DNA from: Betaproteobacteria bacterium
GTDB lineage: Bacteria > Pseudomonadota > Gammaproteobacteria > Burkholderiales > Usitatibacteraceae
Direction: 5' to 3'
Assembly (NCBI GenBank): GCA_025362705.1
Contig: JANYFH010000376.1
Coordinates: 1-13,758, forward strand
DNA: 13,758 nucleotides
A program made the translations under genes and the position numbers. Below are positions 1 through 7,048 of the stretch, piece by piece. Below the pieces are notes generated by a model. The model worked only from the letters and a program-made list of their open reading frames with translations, made no database searches and was not told the DNA's origin. The stretch's first letter is position 1. Each line of letters starts with the position of its first letter.

Positions 1-1092
1 CTGCGTGACGTAGCCAATCGCTGCCTGCTGCCAAGGTTCATATTGCTCCTTCTCCATCATGAAGCGCAGATACTCCTTGGCTGCATTGGGATACTTGCTG
101 TACTTGAAAATCATCATCGGGAAGACCAGCGCAAGTTCTGCAGGGTGTCCCACAGGGCCAATCGGAAAGTTAGCATGATTGATGTCGTTGGCCATTTCCT
201 TGAGTTTCGCGTCCGGCGAAGTCTTGGCTGCGTAGTAGATCGAGATGCCATTGGCGGTCAGGCTGATCTGGCCGTCCAGGAACGCCTTGTTATTGTTCGG
301 ATCTAACCACGACAACGTACCAGGGACGAAGGTCTCGTAAAGTTTTTTGCTATATTCCAACGCCGCCACGGTTTCCGGACTGTTGATGACGACATTGTTC
401 TTCGCATCGACCATCTTTCCACCGAACGCCCAGATGAGCCAGTGCGTCCACTGATTCCCATCACCAGTTGCGTTGCCGAGCGCGAATCCGGGTGGCGTCC
501 CCTTGGCTTTCAGGCCCTCGCACAGTTTCAGGAAGCCGTCCATGTCTTTGGGGAAAGTGCTGAAACCAGCGGCCTTGACATGGCTCTCTCGGTAGACGAG
601 GCAACTACCGGCAGCGCCCATCGGGATCGCGACCCATTTGTTCTTCCCATGCATGCCATATGCTTTTGAGGAATCGTACCAACCGCCGTATTTGTTACCC
701 AGATAATTGGCCAGGTCGGTCACGTCGACCAGCTTGTCTGGATACTGATGCGCATCCTCGAAGGTACTGATGATGATGTCCGGGCCGCTTCCGACATTGG
801 CCGCTACTGCCGCCTTGGGTCGCACATCCTCCCAGCCTTCAGAATCGACACGCACTTCGATGCCGGTCTTCGCGGTGAATTTTTTTGTGTTCGCCAGCCA
901 TTGGTCCTCATCACCCTGCACGAAGCGCTTCCATCGCAACAGCCTCAATTTCGCGCCTTTTTCCGGCGTCCATGTCTTAGCCTGTGCGGAAGCATCGGGC
1001 GTCCAGATGGCACCGCCAACACCACCCATCGTTGTTACTGCTGTGCCGCCTGCCGTGGTCTTCAGAAAATCGCGTCTTGTGAACTTTGTCAT
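1..1092 (-). CDS. ABC transporter sugar-binding protein (SBP family 1), Tat-exported, partial at left edge
   Basis: Extracellular solute-binding protein expected to capture a sugar or sugar derivative in the periplasm and deliver it to a CUT1-type ABC importer. The first 364 residues are present; the C-terminus lies beyond the left edge (family members are usually about 420-450 aa). The N-terminus is a textbook Tat signal: TRRDFLK at residues 5-11, a weakly hydrophobic Gly/Ala/Thr stretch, and a likely cleavage site near DASA/QA (residue 36). The mature part has the family 1 pattern, with GWEDVRPKAAVAANVGSGPD followed by a region rich in aromatic residues suited to sugar stacking. The ATG at 1092 is chosen because an AGGAGAG ribosome site lies 4-5 bases upstream and the Tat motif follows at once. 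It sits 69 bases downstream of the ATPase gene in the same direction, so it is probably in the same operon. The exact ligand cannot be told from sequence. Confidence 0.93.
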   Translation of the reverse strand, partial: MTKFTRRDFLKTTAGGTAVTTMGGVGGAIWTPDASAQAKTWTPEKGAKLRLLRWKRFVQGDEDQWLANTKKFTAKTGIEVRVDSEGWEDVRPKAAVAANVGSGPDIIISTFEDAHQYPDKLVDVTDLANYLGNKYGGWYDSSKAYGMHGKNKWVAIPMGAAGSCLVYRESHVKAAGFSTFPKDMDGFLKLCEGLKAKGTPPGFALGNATGDGNQWTHWLIWAFGGKMVDAKNNVVINSPETVAALEYSKKLYETFVPGTLSWLDPNNNKAFLDGQISLTANGISIYYAAKTSPDAKLKEMANDINHANFPIGPVGHPAELALVFPMMIFKYSKYPNAAKEYLRFMMEKEQYEPWQQAAIGYVTQ

Positions 1093-1120
1093 GTCTCTCT
1101 CCTTCTTTCGTCAAGTGGTT

Positions 1121-1147
1121 GCGCGCGTTCGCTTCTTTGGCGCACGC
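1121..1147 (-). other. Possible intercistronic RNA hairpin between ATPase and binding-protein genes
   Basis: In the 69-base gap, the minus-strand transcript can pair GCGUGCG (1147-1141) with CGCGCGC (1127-1121): seven pairs, one of them G-U, with a 13-base loop. No U-run follows, so it is not a canonical terminator. Such hairpins upstream of binding-protein genes can shift mRNA stability towards the binding protein. That role is inference, and the stem could be chance in GC-rich sequence. Confidence 0.3.
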
Positions 1148-1161
1148 TCATTTAGCCGCCC

Positions 1162-2250
1162 TCATTTATCCAGCCAGGACATCAATGACTTGCCAGATTC
1201 TTCATCAAACAAATGTGTCTTATTGCTATCGGGTACAAGATAAACAGTGTCACCCGCGGCAAAGTCGTGGCGCTCGCGGAACACGCCGGTAATTTCGATA
1301 GCACCAAACTTGCAGAATACCTGCGTGTCTGCTCCGGTCGGCTCGACCACGACAACGGCGGTCTTGATGCCTGCGCCGCTTGCATCAAGCATCATGTGCT
1401 CGGGCCGCACGCCGTAAATCACACGCTGTCCGTCCTGCCCGCCTGCCTGCCGTGGCGCAAGAACTGCCGAACCGTCGGCAAAATGAACCTGCGCGCCCGA
1501 TCCATCGCGCTTGAGTATCCCCGGAAGAAAATTCATCGCCGGTGATCCAATAAAGCCCGCGACGAACAGATTGACCGGATGATCATAGAGATCCAGTGGT
1601 CCGCCGCGCTGTTCAACGATCCCGTCGCGCATGACCACTATCTGGTCGGCCATGGTCATGGCTTCGATTTGGTCATGGGTCACGTAAATTGAAGTAGTCT
1701 TCAGACGCTGGTGCAGTTCCTTGATCTCGGTCCGCATCTGCACCCTGAGCTTGGCATCGAGATTGGAAAGTGGTTCGTCAAACAGGAATACCTGTGGATC
1801 GCGCACGATGGCACGACCCATGGCGACGCGCTGGCGCTGCCCGCCCGACAGCTGACGCGGATAACGCTCCAGAAGATCCGTAAGGCCGAGAATTTCGGCA
1901 GCCTTCCTGACGCGCTCGTCGGCCACTGACTTTTCCCGCTTCGCCAGCATCAGGCTGAACGCGAGGTTGTCACGCACCGTCATATGCGGGTAAAGCGCAT
2001 AGTTCTGGAACACCATGGCGATATCGCGTTCCTTGGGTTGAATGTTGTTCACCACTTTGCCGCCAATGAGTATCTGGCCGACGCCAATTTCCTCAAGTCC
2101 TGCGATCATGCGCAGCAGAGTAGATTTACCGCATCCTGATGGCCCGACCAGGACAGTGAACTGGCCATCCTCGATTTCAATATCCACACCGCGAATGACG
2201 TGTGTGCCACCAAAATATTTTTCCACGCCTTTAATCTGGACTGATGCCAT
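1162..2250 (-). CDS. CUT1-type sugar ABC transporter ATPase (MalK/UgpC/MsmX-like)
   Basis: Cytoplasmic ATP-hydrolysing subunit of a carbohydrate importer, 362 aa, the usual length for the family. All the nucleotide-binding motifs are present: Walker A GPSGCGKST at 36-44, Q-loop Gln82, signature LSGGQ at 134-138, Walker B VFLFDE at 154-159, D-loop SNLD at 162-165 and switch His192. From about residue 235 a C-terminal TOBE/MalK-type regulatory domain follows, with the conserved stretch GVRPEHM at 280-286. The ATG overlaps the end of the upstream hydroxyacid dehydrogenase gene by 20 bases. Its ribosome site AGGA (7 bases before the ATG) lies inside that gene, suggesting translational coupling. 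The downstream binding protein makes this a transporter operon; no permease gene is in view. Some MalK/UgpC-type ATPases serve several transporters, so it may not be exclusive to this system. Confidence 0.97.
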   Translation of the reverse strand: MASVQIKGVEKYFGGTHVIRGVDIEIEDGQFTVLVGPSGCGKSTLLRMIAGLEEIGVGQILIGGKVVNNIQPKERDIAMVFQNYALYPHMTVRDNLAFSLMLAKREKSVADERVRKAAEILGLTDLLERYPRQLSGGQRQRVAMGRAIVRDPQVFLFDEPLSNLDAKLRVQMRTEIKELHQRLKTTSIYVTHDQIEAMTMADQIVVMRDGIVEQRGGPLDLYDHPVNLFVAGFIGSPAMNFLPGILKRDGSGAQVHFADGSAVLAPRQAGGQDGQRVIYGVRPEHMMLDASGAGIKTAVVVVEPTGADTQVFCKFGAIEITGVFRERHDFAAGDTVYLVPDSNKTHLFDEESGKSLMSWLDK

Positions 2251-3244
2251 GCGCTTGTCCTGTGATCTGCTTATTGTTGGTGATAGGCCATTTTGAACCT
2301 TCGGTCACGACATAGCCCGGCCGCTTGTTGTTTGCCCAGTCTATAAGATTCTGCGCCGCCTTGCGACGCAGTTCGCGCTCAGATTCCACCGAGTAGAACG
2401 CGGCGTGCGGCGTGAGCAGCACACGCGGATCCCTGAACAGTGGATGATCCCGATTTGGCGGCTCAACAGGGAGTACATCCAGCCCAACGCCGTCGAGGCG
2501 GTTGGCTTCAAGCGCAAGGCAAAGATCATCGAGGTTGATGACCGCGCCTCGGGCGGTATTCACCAGGACACTGGTCGGCTTCATGATGTTCAGTACACCC
2601 GAATTGACTATTCCGCGGGTTTCGTCATTCAGCGGCACATGCAGCGAAATGGCGTCTGCATCGCGAAACAGGTGCACGAGATCAACGCGCTCCACATAGG
2701 CCGGAAAATCGCCATCGATGATGTAGGGATCGCAGGCAATCACACGCCGAAAACAGTTGCGACCGATGTGTGCCATGCGCTTGCCGATACGTCCGAGGCC
2801 AAGGATGCCGAGTGTCATATCGCTCACCCGGCGCATTCGTCCCGCGCTGGTGTAGTGCCAGGTACCGCTCTTGACATCGCGATCGTAAAACGCAATATGC
2901 CTCAACAGTGTCAGCACCATCGCCAACGCGTGCGTCGCTACTTCACCTACGCCGTAGTCCGGCGAATTGGCGACCCAAACGCCTGCCGCACTTGCATCAG
3001 CTATATTAATGGTGTCGTAGCCGACACCGATACGGCTGGCGATAGCAATTTCGGGCCGCGCCGCAAATACTTTGGCATTGGCGGGCGCGTACTGAATAAG
3101 CAAGCCCTGGCAACCTTCCGATGCGGCGATGACATCGCCCTCGGTTTTGCATTGGGCGGTGACGAGCTCTATGCCTGCGTCGCGAAACAACGCAGCCTCG
3201 ATCTCGATGTCCTTGAACTTGTAGTCGGTGAACAAAACTTTCAT
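2231..3244 (-). CDS. NAD-dependent D-2-hydroxyacid dehydrogenase (CtBP/PGDH-like)
   Basis: Oxidoreductase of the D-isomer-specific 2-hydroxyacid dehydrogenase family, 337 aa, interconverting a 2-hydroxy acid and a 2-keto acid with NAD(H). The Rossmann motif GLGRIG is at 149-154, and Asp172 at the end of the next strand suggests NAD rather than NADP. The catalytic set is complete: Arg232 in VNTARG, Glu261 in DVLPVEP, and His280 in LLTPHAA. The Gly-rich RIGVGYDTIN segment (71-80) and the overall pattern resemble CtBP-like dehydrogenases and phosphoglycerate dehydrogenase. Its ATG directly follows the TAA of the dehydratase gene (TAAATG), and its 3' end overlaps the ABC ATPase gene by 20 bases, so it is a tightly packed operon member. 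It may reduce a small keto acid such as glyoxylate or hydroxypyruvate, or act on a sugar-acid intermediate; the choice is inference. The Lys/Gln/His-rich C-terminal tail after about residue 316 is probably disordered. Confidence 0.93.
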   Translation of the reverse strand: MKVLFTDYKFKDIEIEAALFRDAGIELVTAQCKTEGDVIAASEGCQGLLIQYAPANAKVFAARPEIAIASRIGVGYDTINIADASAAGVWVANSPDYGVGEVATHALAMVLTLLRHIAFYDRDVKSGTWHYTSAGRMRRVSDMTLGILGLGRIGKRMAHIGRNCFRRVIACDPYIIDGDFPAYVERVDLVHLFRDADAISLHVPLNDETRGIVNSGVLNIMKPTSVLVNTARGAVINLDDLCLALEANRLDGVGLDVLPVEPPNRDHPLFRDPRVLLTPHAAFYSVESERELRRKAAQNLIDWANNKRPGYVVTEGSKWPITNNKQITGQAHGISPD

Positions 3245-4975
3245 TTAATGGTTGTCCCTCGGCACTGCAGCCCCACTCTTGCCCGTGAGGAAATCCAGGT
3301 CAGCGCCCTCATTGGCCTGATTGACATGGTCGACGTAGAGCTTGGTGTAACCGCGCGTCATCGGCGGTTTCGGTGCCTTCCATTTCGCGCGCCGTTGGGC
3401 GAGCTCTTCGTCGGATACATTGAGGTGCAGCTTGCCTTTGGAAACATCGAGTTCGATCAGGTCGCCGTTCTCGACGAGCGCAAGCGGGCCACCCGCCGCA
3501 GCCTCCGGGGCAATATGGAGGATGACAGTACCGTAGGCAGTCCCGCTCATGCGCGCATCGGACAAACGGACCATGTCGGTGATGCCGCGCTTGAGCAGCT
3601 TCGCAGGCAGTGGCATGTTGCCCACTTCGGCCATACCCGGATAGCCTTTAGGACCGCAGTTCTTCAGCACCATCACCGAATCCGCATCGATGACAAGTTT
3701 TGGGTCGTCGATGCGACGGTGAAACTCTTCGATATTCTCAAATACCACAGCCCGGCCCTTGTGCTTCATCAGCTTCGGCGTGGCGGCGGAAGGCTTGATG
3801 ATCGCGCCATCGGGCGATAGGTTGCCGCGCAGTACCGTGATGCCCGCGTGTTTCTTGAAGGGCTTGGCGTGCGACATGATTACATCACGATTGAAGTTTT
3901 CGGCTTTCTTGTTGTTGTCCCAGATGGTTTTGCCATTGACGGTCAACGATTTTTTGTCGAGCAGGCCATTTTCGCCCAGCTCGCGAATCACCACCGGTAG
4001 GCCACCCGCATAGCAAAAATCTTCCATCAGGTATTTGCCATTGGGCATGAGGTTCACCAGCGTGTGCACATCGCGGCCGAATTCGCGCCAGTCATCGAGA
4101 GACAACTCGACACCAATACGCTTGGCAATGGCGATAAGATGGATTACGGCGTTGGTGGATCCGCCGATAGCGGCATTGACACGGATTGCATTCTGAAACG
4201 CTTTTCGCGTGAGGATTTTCGACAACACGACATCCTTTTCCACCAGCTTGACGATGCGGCGTCCCGCCTCACGCGCGATAACGCTCCGGCGTGCATCAAC
4301 TGCGGGATACGCGGCATTTCCCGGTAGGCCAACACCAAGCGCCTCGACCATGCAGGCCATCGTTGACGCCGTTCCCATGGTCATGCAATGGCCGTGAGAA
4401 CGATGCATGCAACTTTCCGCTTCATGAAACTCGTCGCGGCTGATGCGGCCCGCACGCAAATCTTCGGACAACGAAAAAGTGTTGGTGCCGGAGCCTATAC
4501 GCTCGCCCTTATACCAGCCCGACAACATCGGGCCACCCGAGACGCCAATGGTGGGGATATCAACGCTGGAAGCGCCCATCAGCAGGGCAGGCGTGGTCTT
4601 GTCGCAACCCATCAGTAGCACGACACCGTCGATGGGATTGCCGCGAATCGATTCCTCGACATCCATGCTGGCGAGGTTGCGGTAGAGCATGGCGGTGGGC
4701 CGCAGCATCGTCTCGCCGAGGGACATGACCGGGAACTCGAGTGGAAAACCGCCCGCCTCCCAGACGCCAATTTTGACCTGCTCGGCGAGCGTGCGGAAAT
4801 GCGAATTGCACGGTGTGAGTTCGGAATAGGTATTGCAGATGCCGATGACGGGGCGGCCATCGAACTGGTCGTGTGGAATGCCGCGGTTCTTCATCCACGA
4901 GCGATAAATAAAGCCCATCTTGCCGTCGCGGCCAAACCAGGCTTGGCTGCGCCTCGGCTGCTTCTTCACCGGCAT
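3245..4975 (-). CDS. IlvD/Edd-family sugar-acid dehydratase, [2Fe-2S] type
   Basis: Predicted cytoplasmic aldonic-acid dehydratase, 576 aa, converting a sugar acid (for example a pentonate such as L-arabonate or D-xylonate) to its 2-keto-3-deoxy acid. The three cluster cysteines are Cys56 (ELTPCNSH), Cys124 (MGCDKTTPA) and Cys197 (HGHCMTMGTAS). Lys126 is the candidate Mg-binding carbamylated lysine. Ser477 in LSDARMSG matches the catalytic serine of characterised L-arabinonate dehydratases. Length and the CDK pattern fit the pentonate/hexonate branch better than biosynthetic IlvD, and the transporter and dehydrogenase neighbours support catabolism. The ATG at 4975 has a strong GGAGGAG ribosome site 5 bases upstream. 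It is the first leftward gene from a divergent control region and is followed with no gap by the hydroxyacid dehydrogenase. Gluconate or fuconate dehydratase activity cannot be excluded. Confidence 0.94.
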   Translation of the reverse strand: MPVKKQPRRSQAWFGRDGKMGFIYRSWMKNRGIPHDQFDGRPVIGICNTYSELTPCNSHFRTLAEQVKIGVWEAGGFPLEFPVMSLGETMLRPTAMLYRNLASMDVEESIRGNPIDGVVLLMGCDKTTPALLMGASSVDIPTIGVSGGPMLSGWYKGERIGSGTNTFSLSEDLRAGRISRDEFHEAESCMHRSHGHCMTMGTASTMACMVEALGVGLPGNAAYPAVDARRSVIAREAGRRIVKLVEKDVVLSKILTRKAFQNAIRVNAAIGGSTNAVIHLIAIAKRIGVELSLDDWREFGRDVHTLVNLMPNGKYLMEDFCYAGGLPVVIRELGENGLLDKKSLTVNGKTIWDNNKKAENFNRDVIMSHAKPFKKHAGITVLRGNLSPDGAIIKPSAATPKLMKHKGRAVVFENIEEFHRRIDDPKLVIDADSVMVLKNCGPKGYPGMAEVGNMPLPAKLLKRGITDMVRLSDARMSGTAYGTVILHIAPEAAAGGPLALVENGDLIELDVSKGKLHLNVSDEELAQRRAKWKAPKPPMTRGYTKLYVDHVNQANEGADLDFLTGKSGAAVPRDNH

Positions 4976-5192
4976 CGGGTCTCCTCCAGGAGAAAGTTAT
5001 TCGCCACTGGCAGATGCGCGCCGGTGACGTTTTGTGGTGGTTATGCAAATGGCTCGTGCAATCGGCGATAGCGACACGCCAACTTTTTGACGAAATGACA
5101 GCCTACGCGGGTCGACCATTGTGGTCAAGTGGTCAGGCCAATTCTGGAGTATGCTATTTCCGGGGAACGGGGGAAGACAAGCGGAGGAAGAC
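4976..5192. promoter_or_regulatory. Divergent control region between dehydratase and SDR operons
   Basis: This 217-base gap separates two catabolic units transcribed away from each other. It holds the dehydratase ribosome site (complement of 4981-4987), a TGGTC/GACCA operator cluster near 5114-5143, and the SDR ribosome site GGAGGA at about 5183-5188. A candidate leftward promoter is TTGACC (5128-5123) with TAGGCT (5105-5100), 17-base spacing; its -35 box overlaps the operator cluster. For the rightward unit a weak TATGCT at 5150-5155 is visible but without a well-spaced -35 box. The promoter assignments are tentative; the divergent layout is certain. Confidence 0.6.
5114..5143. promoter_or_regulatory. 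Putative GntR (FadR-subfamily) operator cluster
   Basis: The 17-mer AAGTGGTCAGGCCAATT at 5127-5143 differs at two positions from the ideal palindrome AATTGGTCAGACCAATT, the form recognised by LldR/PdhR-like FadR-subfamily GntR regulators. Just left of it, GACCA (5114-5118) and TGGTC (5122-5126) form a perfect inverted repeat with a 3-base spacer, giving three TGGTC-type half-sites plus one GGCCA half-site in 30 bases. The site lies midway in a divergent catabolic promoter region, where such regulators usually act as substrate-relieved repressors. No regulator gene is in the window, so the family assignment is inference. Confidence 0.5.
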
Positions 5193-5939
5193 ATGAACCA
5201 GTTGAACATGAATGGGCGCTGCGCGGTCGTCACTGGCGGCGCGGCCGGTATCGGATTTGCAATTGCAAAACGCCTGGCGGCATCGGGTGCAAGGCTGGCG
5301 CTTTGGGATCGCGACCCGGTCGCACTGGCCAAAGCGGCGAGCGCCATCGGTGGCAATACGGTCGTCAGCGAAATCGACGTGGCCGACGAATCGCAGGTCG
5401 AGCGCGCGGTCTCATCGACCGTTGCAGCGCTGGGTCGGATTGACGCACTGGTCTGTAGCGCCGGCATCACTGGCCCGAATCTGCCGGTGCGCGACTATCC
5501 GCTTGCGGCATGGCGCCAAGTGCTGGACATCAATCTCACGGGCTTGTTCCTGTGCAATAAATTGGTGGTTTCACACATGGTGAACGGCGACTACGGACGA
5601 ATCGTCAACATCGCATCGATTGCCGGCAAGGAGGGTAATCCCAATGCATCGGCTTATAGCGCCTCGAAGGCCGGTGTGATTGCGCTTACCAAATCGCTCG
5701 GCAAGGAGTTGGCCAAGACCGGCATACGCGTCAACTGCGTGACCCCGGCGGCGGTCAAAACCGCCATGTTCGAGCAGATGACACAACAACATATCGACTT
5801 CATGTTGTCGAAAATTCCGATGGGCCGCTTTGGCGAGGTCGATGAAATTGCCGCCCTCGTCGCTTGGCTGTGCACCGAGGATTGTTCGTTCAGCACAGGT
5901 GCAGTTTTCGATCTTTCGGGCGGTCGGGCGGTGTATTAG
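5193..5939 (+). CDS. Short-chain dehydrogenase/reductase (SDR), sugar or 2-keto-3-deoxy-acid dehydrogenase candidate
   Basis: Classical SDR oxidoreductase of 248 aa. The cofactor motif TGGAAGIG is at 14-21. Asp39 after the second strand suggests NAD(H). Asn113 (DINLTG) and the catalytic residues Ser142, Tyr155 and Lys159 (YSASK) are all present. The usual NNAG structural motif is replaced by CSAG at 88-91. The ATG at 5193 is chosen over one 72 bases upstream because GGAGGA lies just before it and the Rossmann strand begins within ten residues, as in the family. It heads the rightward operon, with the Ldh_2 gene 38 bases downstream. Given the divergently transcribed sugar-acid dehydratase, it could oxidise the sugar itself or a 2-keto-3-deoxy acid, as SDRs do in the non-phosphorylative L-fucose, L-rhamnose and pentose pathways. 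The substrate is inference. Confidence 0.92.
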   Translation: MNQLNMNGRCAVVTGGAAGIGFAIAKRLAASGARLALWDRDPVALAKAASAIGGNTVVSEIDVADESQVERAVSSTVAALGRIDALVCSAGITGPNLPVRDYPLAAWRQVLDINLTGLFLCNKLVVSHMVNGDYGRIVNIASIAGKEGNPNASAYSASKAGVIALTKSLGKELAKTGIRVNCVTPAAVKTAMFEQMTQQHIDFMLSKIPMGRFGEVDEIAALVAWLCTEDCSFSTGAVFDLSGGRAVY

Positions 5940-5977
5940 GGCGACCGCATCGGTACGCGCTTAGAAACCCGGAGCTT

Positions 5978-7048
5978 ATGTCACAAATATCTACAGCCCG
6001 CTTCGCTGCGATTGAGCTTCGGACCCTTGCCTGTGCGTTGTTGCAGCGCGCGGGACTGGATGCCGCGATGGTAGAAGACGTCGCCGAAATTTTGCTCGAA
6101 GGCGATTTGCTTGGACATGACACCCACGGCCTGGCGTTGCTGGCGCCGTACCTGGCCGAGATTGATCGCGGCGGCATGGCCCGCACAGGTAGCTACCAGA
6201 TACTCAATGCGCGCTCGTCGGTCGCCAACTGGGACGGCATGCGACTGCCTGGTCCGTGGTTGGTGCTGCGCGCCATCGACGCTGCGATGTCGATGGCGAG
6301 AGAACACGGCAGCGGCACGGTGACCATCCGTCGAAGCCACCACATCGCCTGCCTGGCGGCTTACCTGAAACGCGCGACCGATCAGGGCATGATCATTCAG
6401 TTAATCTGCTCCGACCCCAATTCCGCGAGCGTCGCTCCGCATGGTGGAACGCAGGCAGTATTCACGCCCAATCCAATGGCAATCGGTTTTCCAACCGAAG
6501 GCGATCCGGTGTGGATAGATATTTCTGCTTCGCTGACCACCAATGGCATGGCTGCCCGCAAGCATCGACAGCGGCAGTCACTCGCGCATCCCTGGCTGCT
6601 CGACCGGCACGGCGTAGCATCAAGCGATCCCGCGGTGCTTTTCACTACACCGCCCGGCACCATCCTGCCTCTGGGCGGAATGGAAGCCGGACACAAAGGC
6701 TATGGGCTGGCGCTGGCAGTGGAAGTGCTGACTGGCGGACTCGCGGGCTTCGGTCGCGCGGATCCAAAAGAAGGCTGGGGTGCAACGGTATGGGTGCAAA
6801 TCCTCGACCCGGAAGCGTTCGGTGGCCGCGCAGCACTGCAAAAACAAATGCAGTGGATCGCTGATAAATGTCGAAGCAATCCTGTCCGGCCAGGATTTGA
6901 ACAGGTCCGCATGCCGGGTGACGGCGGGCTGGCGCGACGACGCGAACAACTCACATCAGGTGTACGGCTGAATGCGGAAATTCTCCCAGCGCTTGGAGCA
7001 TGGGCGGAAAAATGGAAAGTGGCCTTGCCGTCCTCAATGCCGGACTAA
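5978..7048 (+). CDS. Ldh_2-family NAD(P)-dependent oxidoreductase (malate/L-lactate dehydrogenase, YiaK-like)
   Basis: Member of the non-Rossmann malate/L-sulfolactate/2,3-diketogulonate reductase family, 356 aa from the ATG at 5978. A GGAG ribosome site lies three bases before that ATG; the open frame extends upstream into the SDR gene, but the extension has no family resemblance. Family landmarks are GHDTHG at 46-51 (the catalytic-His region, usually SHG), RRSHHI at 118-123, FTPNPMAIGFP at 162-172, and LPLGGMEAGHKGYGLAL around 230-246, which builds the cofactor pocket. It presumably reduces or oxidises a 2-keto/2-hydroxy acid in the same pathway as the dehydratase. Its TAA overlaps the stop codon of the convergent peptidase gene by 4 bases, so no terminator fits between them. 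The substrate is unknown: the family covers malate, ureidoglycolate, sulfolactate, diketogulonate and delta-1-piperideine-2-carboxylate. Confidence 0.9.
   Translation: MSQISTARFAAIELRTLACALLQRAGLDAAMVEDVAEILLEGDLLGHDTHGLALLAPYLAEIDRGGMARTGSYQILNARSSVANWDGMRLPGPWLVLRAIDAAMSMAREHGSGTVTIRRSHHIACLAAYLKRATDQGMIIQLICSDPNSASVAPHGGTQAVFTPNPMAIGFPTEGDPVWIDISASLTTNGMAARKHRQRQSLAHPWLLDRHGVASSDPAVLFTTPPGTILPLGGMEAGHKGYGLALAVEVLTGGLAGFGRADPKEGWGATVWVQILDPEAFGGRAALQKQMQWIADKCRSNPVRPGFEQVRMPGDGGLARRREQLTSGVRLNAEILPALGAWAEKWKVALPSSMPD

Noticed and set aside
770..1243. Plus-strand frames over the binding-protein start
   Set aside because: They are antisense to the Tat-signal region and the ATPase 3' end; the minus-strand gene has a clear start, ribosome site and signal motif.
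2405..3820. A 471-codon plus-strand open frame
   Set aside because: It crosses two well-supported minus-strand genes (hydroxyacid dehydrogenase and dehydratase) and gives a His/Arg-rich product with no recognisable domain. It is a codon-bias shadow.
5087..5092. TTGACG as a rightward -35 box
   Set aside because: No acceptable -10 sequence lies 16-18 bases downstream (GGTCGA at 17), so it was not annotated.
5121..5192. 24-codon upstream extension of the SDR
   Set aside because: It lacks a ribosome site, covers the operator cluster, and adds residues before the Rossmann strand that the family does not have.
5864..5977. 38-codon upstream extension of the Ldh_2 gene into the SDR gene
   Set aside because: The extension is an out-of-frame reading of the SDR 3' end. 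The ATG at 5978 has GGAG before it and starts at the expected family position.
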